64,000 bases of DNA from assembly GCA_012656075.1 (NCBI GenBank), contig JAAKBF010000202.1, positions 310,001 to 374,000 of the forward strand, read 5' to 3'. This stretch comes from Phytophthora hibernalis (taxonomy: Eukaryota; Oomycota; Peronosporomycetes; Peronosporales; Peronosporaceae). The translations under genes were made by a program, and so were the position numbers. A model generated the notes under the pieces. That model made no database searches. It was not told the DNA's origin and saw only the letters and a program-made list of their open reading frames with translations. This document shows, piece after piece, positions 1 through 11,695 of the stretch (positions within the stretch are counted from its first letter, which is position 1; each line of letters starts with the position of its first letter).

Positions 1-146
1 ACTCAAAGCGTTGAGAAGTTGGCGCAATTCGAAAGGTGACGGTTTGGGTCTTGGCATGCGTTTGCGCGCAGGCTCGAAGCCGTGCATAGGACTACAGGGT
101 TATACTTCGGGTATTGGTGTGGGGTTGGAGCTGTGGGCGCAGGGGG

Positions 147-377
147 TAGTTTTCGAGCTGGCTCAGGGGAATTTCAACTTCTCGACACTCAAGTGCACGC
201 AGCACGGCGCGCTCGAACGATCCGTACATTGACCGGGATTTTCCTATAGCTGATCCAGAGCCTCGATCAGGGAGGGAAAGCAGCCACGAGGATGAAAACA
301 CCGATCAATTTCCATCGGACATACTCGACGATCTAGCTCGCTCGCTGGATCCGCAACAACAAGATAGTAAGAAGTAA
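147..377 (+). CDS. 3' end of an unknown acidic/Ser-Arg-rich protein (partial)
   Basis: An open frame runs from a stop at 144-146 to TAA at 375-377. It encodes a hydrophilic tail with several Ser/Arg residues, then an Asp/Glu-rich stretch (including SHEDENTDQFPSDILDDLARS) and a Lys-Lys C-terminus. The composition and codon use are protein-like and unlike the flanking DNA. The TAG at 144-146 could be an intron acceptor, so the upstream exon is probably before the window or in another frame. No family is recognised. The call rests on composition and the clean stop only. Confidence 0.35.
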
Positions 378-710
378 TAAACCCAAAACAAGGCACAGTT
401 TTGTCGGGGTTGTAGCCCATGGTTCAAATGAATGAGTCATAAGACAGTTCTCGAATGCAAGCGATCATTTTTTTCTTTTGAGATTTCTCGGTCTGAACGA
501 ACAGGACTTCATTTGTGCGCAAAGTATTTTTGCGAGGGCTGAGCGTCAATCATTTTTAGCGTCGAAAAGACTCGATTCGCAACACGCTGCAATTAGACAC
601 CGATCTGGAAGCCTGTATCGATGGTTCTCACTCTCGGTTTGGAGGCTGGACAGCACTGGTCAACTTTAGTTTGACCAACTTCGAAGACCGCCTCGTTCTC
701 ATTGCACAAC
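378..710. other. intergenic spacer upstream of the PH-domain gene
   Basis: There is no convincing coding signal. The stretch is AT-richer than the flanking genes, has a T-rich tract near 468-480, and probably holds the terminator of the upstream gene and the promoter of the PH-domain gene. No TATA box or initiator could be assigned. Confidence 0.4.
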
Positions 711-1768
711 ATGATGCGAATGGGTGATCTAGCACTACAACCGGCAGCTCCCATTCCACCCGAGATCGAAGGTTATCTCAAGAAACTCAAGCGCAAAACG
801 AGGAGTTTGGCTGGGAACTGGAACAAACGCTGGTTTTTCGTGGATGCCCGACGACGAGTTTGGTTATTCAGACAACAGAACGAGTGCTCCACGAAGTACG
901 TCGTCCACTTGAGCTGATCTTGGCCATCTAGGGTAATTCTAACACTTCACCTTTTTGTATGTGAAGGCTCCATTTATCTCGACGATATCACCGCGGTGGT
1001 GCAGTTTGACGACACGCACTTCCAGGTCGAGAGTCGGACGCGCAACTTCTTCCTCTGCGGAGAGAGCAAGGCCAGCACTGCATGCTGGGTGACAAGTCTC
1101 GAAGGCTATCGCAAAAAGCTGATCGAGTTCGAAAAGGACAAACTCGCCTATGCTGCGGCTACAGCTACGGCTGTCGCGAAAGCTTCTGCTGCTGCAGCCA
1201 CACTTTGTATTGGGGCGCCACAGCAATCACCAGCACCAGCTGCGGCGAGAGAGCCACGTCGATCTACGAACAAGAAGAAAAAGAGCCGAGATAGCTCGGA
1301 GGTCATGAGCCCTGAGGAACGTCACCCAACTCATGACTCGTTTGGATCTTCCTCCTCGTCATCCATGAGCTCAACAACTTCATCTTCCAAGTCGAAGCGG
1401 GAGAGTGGAAAAGCGGAGTATTCACCCTCAGACAGACCTCCCCGAAAAGCGAGCAGAGGTCTCCGTCTCCACTTGCAAAGGACACCAGGAGATCAAGTAG
1501 TCGTAACAAGAATCGCTCCCCACCTGCATCACCGCCTTCTCCAAGTGCTGAAAAGAAAACTCGCGATCGTCATCGTGACCGTGAGCGCAGTCGTGATCGT
1601 GACCGTGATCGCAAGTTTGAACGTGAGAGCAAGCGCGAATCGAGCAATGATCGGGACCGGTCGAGAAACAGCGATAGAGAGCGGTCAGGAAATAGTGATA
1701 GAGACCGAAGTCGTGACAGAAATGCCCGAGCGCCGAGTGTTAGGGGTCTGTCATGCAGGCATGGGTAG
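711..1768 (+). CDS. PH-domain protein with an Arg-Ser/Arg-Asp-rich tail
   Basis: The N-terminus carries a pleckstrin-homology start (EIEGYLKKLKRKTRSL, then WNKRWFFVDARRR). After a probable intron between about 896 and 966 the domain continues (GSIYLDDITAVVQFDDTHF, RTRNFFLCGES, CWVTSLEGY, the conserved PH Trp helix). An Ala-rich segment and a Ser/Lys-rich linker follow. The tail is rich in RD/RS dipeptides (HRDRERSRDRDRD), but reading it needs a change of frame near 1430-1440; the stop is TAG at 1766-1768. PH domains usually bind phosphoinositides or proteins, and RS/RD tails are typical of nuclear RNA-linked proteins; the combination is inferred, not characterised. Coding-like sequence at 2224-2385 (ending ...IIFTGIREN) may be a further C-terminal exon. 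The splice sites are not resolved. Confidence 0.65.
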
Positions 1769-2450
1769 ACGACTTTTGATGCTCCAAGTCCGTCGTGTCG
1801 ATGCTAGGAACGAAGTCATGCACTACCTAAAATTCAAACGCTCGTTTTCTTTTCACTCGTTTCAGTGTAGTCATAACGGGAACGCAAGAGGCAGCCCTCA
1901 TTTCGTCTCCGACGCCGCTACTAACAACGCAGTCTGCACTTTCAAAACCAAACTTTTCAGCTCTCGTGCCTTACTGAAAGGGCAACAAGGAGAGACCCTT
2001 GTCACGATGAAGAAAAGCACGTTCTCAAACAAGTTCGACGTTTTTCTGGGGGACCAAAACTGCAAACTGCAAAATAGTGACGACATCAAGATGAACCAAG
2101 GAAAATACCAACGCATTGGTCGGATCTCCAGGAGCCCAAAGCTGTTTGGGCGTGCGGTGTACGACATTGAGGCACCGGCTGGAGTTGACCTGATGTTGCT
2201 CCTGCTGATCTTGTTCATTCGACACTTTCGATTGGAAGTGGAACGTGCCGCCGCGTCGTCTTGAGCAGTGCATGGGGTTGGTGGAGAGGCTCAGTAGATC
2301 ATTGCTAAACGATGCGACGTGTTTCGAGGGTATCGTAGTGAGCCCCAAGTCCGACATAATTTTCACGGGCATCCGTGAAAATTGACTTCATGACAAATTA
2401 GTGGAAAAAATACACGAAGTTTAAGAAGAAGTTTACTACGTGACTTTCTG
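1769..2450. other. region after the PH gene, with a possible extra exon at 2224-2385
   Basis: A pyrimidine-rich stretch ending in TTTCAG near 1865 resembles an intron acceptor. From about 2224 to TGA at 2383-2385 one frame reads as good protein (PPRRLEQCMGLVERLSRSL). The middle is open only in mixed frames. It is either the end of the PH gene broken by indels or a small separate gene. No known domain. Confidence 0.3.
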
Positions 2451-4433
2451 CTACTTTTGATCATCTTCTTCGCGAAGTGCTCCACCTTCCATATCGGGAC
2501 CTTCAACTTTCCCAGGGTCACTAAATGCTCTTGGAACAGTGCCAATCGCCCCTGCTCGCATTGCTCTCCACCGCTTGAGAATCGCGGATCGTGCCGATTG
2601 CTGGATCACCCACTGCCAATCTCGTTGAGTTACCACTCCACAGACGCGTGGAGCTCTCCTCTGGAGTAGTGGGAATTCGTGTGCAAACCAGCGCATGAAC
2701 TCGTCCATTGAAATTCCTCCAGACCCGTCACTGTCCATCATAGCCACCACATCAGCCACTTCCTCTTCATTCAACGGAACATGCAGTCGAGTGATCAAAG
2801 CAGCTGTGCGTTCTCTCGACAGTTCACCGCTCCCGGCATCGTCCAATAGCTCAAACAAGTCACCGACATCTTCTCGCAAAGCTTCATCGCGAGGAAGTCG
2901 AGCTCGCTCCTTCTCCAATTCTCTGCGATGTCGCCACATCAGTTCCTCCTCTTTCTTGACCTGTTGACGCCCCACTTTGCTGTCCAAATACTCCTGAAAG
3001 GACCCGAAAGCTGCCATATCCGTTCGCCACGCCAAAGTCTCATTTCCCACTACAGACGGAGACCTGCCATAATTTTGAGAAGCCGACAGCAATTGTGCGG
3101 TGAATCGCTGAGGGCGGGACCCTTTCGCGCGTTGTCGCTTCCGACGATATGCTCGTTGCACTTTAATGGCAGCTCGAGTCCACCTCATGAACAAAATTCG
3201 ACGACGAGCCAAATGTTGGCGGAATGCACACTGAATGGCTAGAGCCGCCTTGAATTCTCGTCGCCGCTTCTTGAGCTCCGTTCTCGCCTGGGTCTGACGC
3301 ATAAAACACTGCAAGGTCATCGCTGGTGCGTCACAAAGTTGACGCCGCTCGCGAGCGATTTCCATCTCGAGATGCTTCAGATAACGCACTACGGCTGATT
3401 GTGCTAGCAGCAGATCAAGCAAATAGTGAAGTGCTAGATTTTCCTCCTGCTTGACTCCAGTTTGTTGCATTCCGTCTTCAGAGCGCGGGCTTATTGCTTG
3501 AACTACCTCGTCAAAGCTGCGGAGTAGTGTTCGAGCACGAGCTAGTACCGCCCACACTTTCTTGTCCGTGGGGTCAAGAAGAAGCAGTTTGCGTCCTGCT
3601 TGCAGCCGCAAATATTCCTTGAGCACATCGATTGGGCTGAGGGATACAATGGTATCACGCTTAGCTCCACAAGCAACTAGCGTCACGCGCAGAAGTGCTG
3701 TCGTTGAGGTTGACGCTGGCGTTCCGTCATCTTTACTGTTTCCATCTCCAAAAAGTGCGCTCAAAGCTTCACTAGCGTGTGAGCGGGTATCCCGAGCTGT
3801 ACCCTGAGCACCAGTAAGGAACTGCCGCATGACACCACCAAAGCGCCTTCAATCTGCTGGAATTTACTCTGCGCAGCTTTCAACATTGACAACAGTAAAA
3901 ACCCACCCCCACCTCGGTCATCTGATAGGGAGGCTGACTCTCCGGTACAAAAGCGTTTGGCGTTGATCTCCTCATCACCTCGTGGAGGGTTCGCTACCAT
4001 TTGAGAAGCTAGGATATCGACTTGGTCCTTCACCTGTCTTGTCAATTTCTCAACAGTGCTTACAGCTTTTACCGGCTGCTTTTCAACAGTAAAAATGACG
4101 AAATCGTGGCGTCCCTGGTAGTCTAAAGCACGAAGAAACACGTGCAGCGAAGCTGTTTCATGTTGGAGCTGTTGCGCTCGAGATGGAGAAAGCGCCTGCA
4201 ACCCCGGAGCAGCTTTCTTCAATTGGTCCTGCTGCTTAGCTTTCTCCTCTTCTTCGTCTTGTTTCTTTTTTCCCGTAGCGGAAAAACTTTCTTCCTCCAA
4301 AGAGAGATGTTGGCCCACTACGTTTTGCATAATTGCCCTGCTCATTCTTCTTCTTGCCTTTTCCACTTGTAAATGTTTTTCCTGTGCCAATGTGGTTCTT
4401 TGTGGGTGGTGTTGGGGTAGCTTTCTTTGTCAT
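2451..4433 (-). CDS. IQ-motif and EF-hand protein (predicted calmodulin and calcium binding)
   Basis: The + coordinates are read in reverse. The N-terminal half is charged and coiled-coil-like. The middle has two IQ motifs (ALAIQCAFRQHLARRR and AAIKVQRAYRRKRQR) that normally bind calmodulin. The C-terminal part has an EF-hand pair: a degenerate first hand (LFELLDDAGSGELSRE) and a canonical second one (MMDSDGSGGISMDEFMRWF, with D/D/S/I/E at loop positions). Two frames must be joined. The switch at about 3840-3842 fits one lost base in a T-run (on the coding strand) and rejoins QQIEGA to FGGVMRQFLTG. A second switch near 4370 affects the N-terminus, so the start could be 4433 or an ATG near 4345. 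Only 8 nt separate it from the stop of the GAF gene, and a CTAAC-like branch site spans that gap, so both may be one gene. Confidence 0.7.
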
Positions 4434-4441
4434 AAAAATCG

Positions 4442-7400
4442 TTAGTGGGGCATTCGATGCTTGGAATTGACAAGCCTTTCGCTCAAGTTTCCCCGCAGAG
4501 GGCGACCTGGTGGGAATTTTCCAGGCTGCTGGCTGAATAATACGACGGGTTCCAGCCCACTGGATCCTGGTAGTTTCGATGCATATTGGTCATCATCAGT
4601 AGCTACATCATCAGCTGCAAGATTTGTGCACGCATGGTCAACCTTGAATTCGCCTGCATTTTTCGAGAAGCGCACCACTACTCCGTCCTTGGCATCAAGA
4701 TACTCTTGAAGTATCATAAACAACTCAGCGGCGAATGTTTCCAGAGCACAAGCTCGAAAGACATGCACGTAGACTTCTGCTACAACAGCAGCGAAAGCAA
4801 AGAAGTACTGTCGTTGGTAGTTCGTGAAGAATTCATTGCCATCTCCGTAATCGCGAGGTATTGCTGACCGCCGAACCGCTCTCGTCACCCCTTGAGTTTC
4901 ATTTTTCCTTGCATCGTGACTGTAGATGCAGAGTGCTAGCTTTGCATCACTTCCAGGAGCAACTACTGAAGAATCCAACATAGTCGCCAAGCAAACACAG
5001 GTAAATGCACCATGTTTTTCAATGCCTTCCGCTGGTTGCATTCGAGAGCGGCTCATGTCCAGCGTCCGAGGAAGGTTAGTCATTGGTAAAATCACTTGCG
5101 TCTCAGAGTGAACCTCGTGCTCAATCGATCCTGATCACAGCCATTTTCTGAGCAAAAATGGTCTGGTAGCGTTGATATAGGTCTTCTCGTGCGTGAGCGC
5201 TGCCATGCTTCCAGTCGAAATGCACTAGTAAAGTCAGCTCCGAGAGTGATAATTTGTTGCGAGTGCACTCGCACAAGGTCTCGACGCAATACACCCATAA
5301 TTGTTGAGAAAAAGAGTTTTAGATCTCTGTGTGAGCACGTGGTGAGACTCTGTATCTGGTCATAACTTACTCGGTGGCGCGTGGATACGATTGTTTCTTG
5401 TAGTCTTGACGCACTGTTCTTGAAAAACAAGACGACATCAGGTTCTACAATTTGCCGTTTTCCAGGAACAAAAGCCTCATCGCCTAGACTATCTGCACAG
5501 AGCACATGGTTGTTTCCCATCGGGACAGCGATAAACACTCGTTGTGCAGCCTTTGTTGTGAGGGGTCGAAGTGGCGCTTGCTCTCGCGAAAAGGGAACCA
5601 CAACTGGCTGTTGGTTTTGAAGGCACTGAACAACCGTCAGCGATAAACTATTCGAGTTCTCGAGGGCCACAGCGACGTCTTTCATAAGACTGAGATTGGA
5701 AGCAGCAACAAATCGCAACTGGAGCTGAGAGGCAAGGCTCTTGTTCCAATCGGTAGCCTCTCGCTGACCTAGATAGACATCGCATTGGTCTCGACTCATC
5801 GCCTGAGCTAGATTTTCGAGGACAATTGGTAACATAGTCGAGTACATTGCCCGACTTGCGTCTGCAGAAGGTAATGTCTCCAATGATGAGCACAATTCAT
5901 GGATCTTGTGTGATGTCAAACGTCGCGTCACAATTCCTTCTACTCGGATATTTACTGATGCAATAAGAGAATTGATCAGTGGTAGGATCGATACCAGAAA
6001 TTCTTCGTCATAGATCCACGTCGCACCCTTGACACGCCGCAGGAAAATAATTGTTGGAAATAGCTCAGCGTCATCACTATTGACATCACGCGTCGGCGAG
6101 CAGTGAACAACCAACATTTCCGGAGTCTTTGGTAGTTGATGAACCGCTGGTAGGACCGTTCTGTTGTCTGCTTCGTCCATCTCTTCTGTTCGAATAACTA
6201 GCTGGTTTTGTTGATTGAAGCGGTCTTCAAGACTTTTCTGCAGTAGCAATTGTTCTTCTTCTGTCCGACTTGACTTCTGGTCACTACTTGATGCACTTTT
6301 CAGTGTTGCCAGAACTGCTGTCTCGCACCACTGACTGGTTTGCTTATCGCGCTCAAAGCGCAGTGCTTGCATCTCAAACACAGCAAGCAGGTTGCGTGAT
6401 ATAACCGTCAGAATCTCGGTAAAAACCACGGTAAAGGTAGTTTTATTCCCTTGAAACAGCGTTGGTAGCAACTTCCTAGCGTTATTTGCAGCAAGAGTCC
6501 GAATGTTTTCGCCAAGATAGTTTGCCACTCGTTCGAGAAACGTCACAACACCGTCTTCAGGGAATGAAGGAGAAAAATACCACTGGCAGCCCCAGGAAAT
6601 GTATCCACCGACAAAATACCGACAAATGGGATCGGAACGCAGACAAATGGACCTTGTGGATCCTTGGAACTTCCAAAGTACTTCAGCTTCTGTCCATTCC
6701 CGCTGTCGTGCTGCTGTTGGAGTTCTAGCTGCTTCAAATACTGTGAGAGTTGTGGAATGACGATAGTACGCTGATTGATAAATGCTCGAATAGAAATACT
6801 CTGTTTCGAATCGACTGTCTTATTCTCCATCTTGCTGTTTTCCGATGCGCAAATATATTGGATACGTTCGCATAGGGGTCCACCACGCCAATGTAGGCAT
6901 CTACCCCGTTGAACGCATTTCCAATCTGTTGAATAATTAAATGTGGTAAGTATAGTGAAATAGCCCCGGTTGTACTTGCAGTTGATTTAAAGTTCTCGCA
7001 CGCTGCCATCACATGAAGCAGAGCCTCATCTCGAAGCTGTTGGCGCTGTTGGCAGCTTCGCTCGCGGGTTACAGCAAGTACGTCAACGAAACTTTGCCCG
7101 ATTTTTCGGAGGAAGTCAACAATTCCAATTTCTGGCTGGGGCTCGCTACATTCCCTTTCATACGTTTCCATGTTGTCCAGCGCTAGTACACCAAGGTTAC
7201 CAATGGGAACAACAATAAATGGCCACTTGCGATCTTCCAAAGGTTCATTCGTAAAGTAACGAAGCTTTTGAAATCCAGAGTACCGCCTTCACTTTCAGCA
7301 TCTCGACTCGTAACTACGATAGGTATTTGTTTTTCCAGTGCCTGAAAACTGACACCGTGACCGTGTTTTAGTTTCTTCCCGGTCATTGTGCTTGATTTGG

Positions 7401-10400
7401 ACGCACTTGTGTACCGCAGTATCCGTAGTGCTGGCTCCCATATACCAAAGTAAATATTTGGCGAACGAAGGCTGCGATCAATCAGCGCGATAGTATCACG
7501 TTGCAATTGAAGCAAGCTTTCGCTTTCAACTTCTTTGGCCGGAGACAGTGTATGCTGATAGCGTCCGCCACAAGCATTGCCAGAGCTTTGGCTGAGTCTT
7601 TGAGTCGATCCCAAATCATAATTCATCAGTGTTTTCTGGCACAAGGCTCTAAACTCACTTAGAGCAAGTATTCGTTCTCGCGATCGACGCACACGATTCT
7701 GTAATGCTGCCATATATTTTGACGTAATGCTTGTTACTCGCTGAAGATAAACTTGGTCACACTTAGCGTGGAATTGAGGCGCGGCAGATATCGTGAGAAA
7801 AATCTTGGTTGTCGGCCGCGCCATCGCATGAACATCGGAGTACAAACACGCTGAGGTGCCCAGAAACGACTTCATGGCGTGTGCGATGTACCGTTCATTC
7901 GTAATTCGCGCAGCACTAACAACTTCCGCTGACACTGATGAAGACTCACCCACATCATTTAGTAACCGAAAATATTTGTCAGCGAGTTGTCTTTCGAGAA
8001 GTTTTGCTTTTCGGTCTCCACTGCTACCCTGCGCTGTGCGTTGGCAGGCGATGCTTGTTCTTCAACGACTAGCTGGTTATATCTTTCAACATATCTTTGA
8101 TGGTCTTCCTCTTCCGCTCGGATAGCCGCTAGTAGTTTGATCACAGAATCAGTCGCTTGTTGCTCATTTGGTTGCAATTGGTTCACGTAGGTTTGAATTG
8201 AATCTGTACACAGTTCTTTCCATCGGAAAGCCATCGGACGCACTACGTTGAACAGCCACGACCGCGAAATCTCACGTTCACTTTCTGAAAAATCATACAC
8301 AAAAGAAGTTTTACCAACCACACCGTCAATCTCAACAACTCGAACCTTCCAAGCGCCTACCATGACATCTTTCAAGGCACGACACGCACAAAATAGTAAC
8401 TGTTGTGGTGAACGCAATGGTTCTTGGCATGAAAGCTGAATTTGATGCAGCGCATATGATCGGCGTTTTGCATAAATGGCACTCGCAAGCAATTTACAAA
8501 GTGGGGCAATAAACTCCAAAATGCCTGACTCCGGGTGAGCTTCATCGCGTCGTCCCTTGGGTACAGCGTGAAAGGAGTCCACGCTGAGAATTCCAATAGC
8601 GCAATCTTCGTGGAACAGAGGGACAAAGACGAACGGGAACGATTCATCAAGTAGCTGCGGCTGACTTCGAAGCACACCAACTCGATGCAATCGTGACCGA
8701 AGCTCGGAAGTGGCCCACTACAATCGTCTGCTTCATGTCCAGACATTTAAATGATATCCCCTGACCACGATTCAATGAACAACCCAGCACTGTAGACCCT
8801 GTTCCCGCAAAAGTATACTTTAGATGGGCCCCATCTGCCTGAAGTTCTGCTATTTGAACATGCACACCAGGCAAACTGTCTGTGATGTCCTCAAACACGC
8901 CTGTAACCATGTTTTGAAGAGCCTGAAGGGCATCTCCGGATGGATTGAGTCCAATCGAAAGGAACTTCTGGGAGTTCTTGGCAACTACTTGCTTTCGCCT
9001 GGCGTGCCGATCTTCACGCCCACGAACGCATCCAAGCGATCGTTCTGCAACTGCCACTATGCGTTGTAAAAAATCGTACACTTCTTGAGGTGGCTCATAG
9101 TGAGCCGTAAAATCAACTTCCAACACGTACTTGACAGCTTTTGATCGCGAAGTATCACGAATAACGAGTACCAATCCATTTGGGTTGTTGATCTTGATAA
9201 CTTTCGGTGCTTTTGACGTTTCTTCTAGTGTTTCTTCTCTTCGCCGTTTTCGTTCTCCTGTTTCCTCTTCTTGTAGAAGATGGCAAAGCTGTCGAAGCTG
9301 AAAGTGCTTTGAATTCATATTTCGAACAGGTAGAAGTTGGCGGAGTTGAGGCCACGACACGGACTGGAGCGTTCGATCGGACCAAGACAAATGATACGTT
9401 GCATTCTCACATGGATGTACATTGGTCGTTGATGTCCCCAAGGTTGTGGACTTGGCGACATTTATTATCCCTCCACGAAGAAGAGGAGTATGCACACCGC
9501 CACCGCTGCTACCCTCTTGAGCAGAGGCCCGTTTGGTATCTTCCTTCTCCTTGTACAGAGCAATTCGCTTAATGTTTAGCTCTTGTCCATCAATAAATGG
9601 CAGAACACGATCGTCTGGTACCGCGGTACACGCCACAACGTCGATCTCCCACGGAGATGACAAATTTGCCACTCCGGAGGAGGTTCCACCTTTTCCTTAG
9701 TAATTTTCCACACAGCAACACGTTCGACGGGCTCCACCGATCTTGTGATGGCACGTATCAATACATCGTAGACATCATACGCGGTGCACTCAGGATTGCG
9801 AGTGATATTTGCGATTTCTCGAATCCAGTGAACTCGACGATAGCTAGCAAGAAACTTACCTGACAACTTTGAAATGTCATCGAGAAATTCCAGAGCGTCG
9901 TCGTCTTCAGTAAAGAATTGTGGGGCGCGTTCGCTGGTGTCAGGAAGGTAAATACGACTACCCCGCTGGAGCGCACGGATGAGCTCGAGTAACCTGCTTC
10001 TCGTAGTGACTTTTAGACGCTGAAAAAGTGGCTTGTGTCGCAGATCGATCTCCGTCAACTCAAGGAAGTGCGCTCCGTTTATCTTGGCTTTCTTCAGCTC
10101 TTGGGCGGCATCTTTCAATTGCATTCGAATCAAGAAAGCATTCAAAGCTTCTATCGACATTGACTGGGGAGCAAACGCTGGGCCTTGCGGCATGAATCGG
10201 CCGAGAGAACGCCGATTAGTCCATTTCTTGTACTGGTGATGCTATCAGCGTCTTCTGCTAGCAAAGGGAAGCATGAGAACGGGCCTGTCAAGGTTTCGCT
10301 GGGGGAAAATCGATGGATTTCGTTTCGCTTGAGGTCTGCGATGTTGTCGACAATCATAGCTTCTCGTGCAGACATGGCTTGCATGGTAATGCAGATGGGC

Positions 10401-11044
10401 GTTTGTTGCTGTTCGTTATCAGGTTGGCCTTGGTCGTCAACCTGCGACTCGATTGGTAGCGGGCACTCAAGAATTTGGTTCAACATGAAACTCTTCGTGG
10501 AACTGGCAACAAACCGAATAATCGGAGTTGGAGACGCAGCAGGAGGACTCGGTAGTGCTTCATACATGCCCAGATAGAGATCGCAGTCACTCAGACACCC
10601 TTGGCAAACGTTAATAATCTGGCGTTGAGTTTGAACCAACGTCGGAATCTTCACTTCACTCGTATCGAAAGCCGTGCTTGGGTCTTGTGTCTCCAGTTCT
10701 TTAATCTTGGTCATCACCTCGAAGAAATACCTCTCTAAACTTTCTCTAGCTCGAGTAAATGTCATTCGAGCGGTGATTGCACGTTCAATGGCATGGGAAT
10801 ACAACAATTGCGTCGGAGCTGGTGGTGGGGGTCGTGAAATCAAATCCGCTATTAAAAAGGCACTACGCGTCTGTCGAGCACACCGCACGAGCTGTCGCTT
10901 TTCTTGGTTGTCTTCTTCAACTGGAAGAGGTTGGCAGTGTACTTTGAAGTTGTGGTGTAGATTGTCATGGACGAACTCATAGCGCTCGAGGGCGTCATCA
11001 CTCAATTCTCGCTCTTCGGGCAAATCCGACCCCTTGCTGGTCAT
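4442..11044 (-). CDS. very large SAM and multi-GAF domain protein
   Basis: Several adjoining frames on the - strand form one protein of about 2,200 residues. The first part (11044-10200) is a GAF domain ending GLIGVLSADS. It is followed by a SAM domain near 10180-9960 (SIEALNAFLIRMQL ... LLELIRALQRGS). At least four more GAF-type units follow, each ending in a recurring block: a hydrophobic PF-V-VP strand, GILSVDSF or GVLALDN, then PE-GI--F and a helix. GAF domains bind cyclic nucleotides or other small ligands, or mediate dimerisation; no ligand residues could be assigned. At least eight one-base shifts break the frame, many in A/T runs (6573-6577, 7266-7269, 8002-8005, 9665-9667), and after correction no internal stop remains. 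The role is unknown. A sensor/scaffold function is inferred, perhaps joined to the downstream IQ/EF-hand part. Confidence 0.7.
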
Positions 11045-11373
11045 GCTGCGCGACGTTTAACGCGTCTTGAACGACTTAAGTACTTTCAGAGGTCACCAGG
11101 TCATCTTTTCAAAAAGACTATTTTCTGGACATGTACATGTATACTAACTCTTACGCGTGCATTAAATGGATCACTCGCTGCTGTTGCGTTCCAGACCAAT
11201 GTTGTAGCCCCCAATTAAATGGTCGATGAAAGATGATGACTTGCTATCCGATGTCATGTGGTCAAGAAACGATCCTCATTCAGAGTTTTTCCAGATCTGG
11301 ACAAGCACGATGGGTGTGAAACCTCCTAATGGCGTTGATGGGGAACCCGTGACAGCGGACAACTGGAACGGAA
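11045..11373. other. intergenic, upstream of the GAF gene
   Basis: Probable promoter region of the large GAF gene, which reads leftward. No gene, repeat or clear core promoter motif was found. Confidence 0.35.
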
Positions 11374-11684
11374 ATTGAACGGGGAGACGCCACTACAGCG
11401 GTCTATACTGCGTATCCGGATTTTGAAGTGCCGGAACTGACGGAAGCCACCACGATGACCATCACGGACACTGTGGCGATGGAGGGGACACAACTGTGGA
11501 GGCGATACAGGAGGGGACGGCGGTGGTGACTGATCACTCTGGCTTTGCTTCCTGCTTCAATCCAGCCATGGTTGCTGAAACAGCTACAGTAGTAAACATA
11601 CAGAAACACACAAACGCTGTCCATTTCACAAGTGACAAACTGTGCGGCGGCGTAAAATATTGTTGGTGCCATTGTTCAGGGTAG
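11374..11684 (+). CDS. possible small unknown gene or gene remnant
   Basis: Two adjoining frames read as acidic, Thr-rich protein: GDATTAVYTAYPDFEVPEL followed by EATTMTITDTVAM, then, after a frame change near 11490, GTAVVTDHSGFASCFNPAM to the stop at 11682-11684. The composition is protein-like, but no start, domain or homologue is recognised. It lies tail to tail with the EDR2-like gene, with stops about 12 nt apart. It may be a real small gene split by an indel or a remnant. Confidence 0.25.
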
Positions 11685-11695
11685 AAATACCTCAT

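Noticed and set aside
996..2264. One long + strand open frame of 422 residues
   Set aside because: Only its first part is PH-domain sequence. After about 1435 the RS/RD-rich reading lies in another frame, and the long frame continues by chance.
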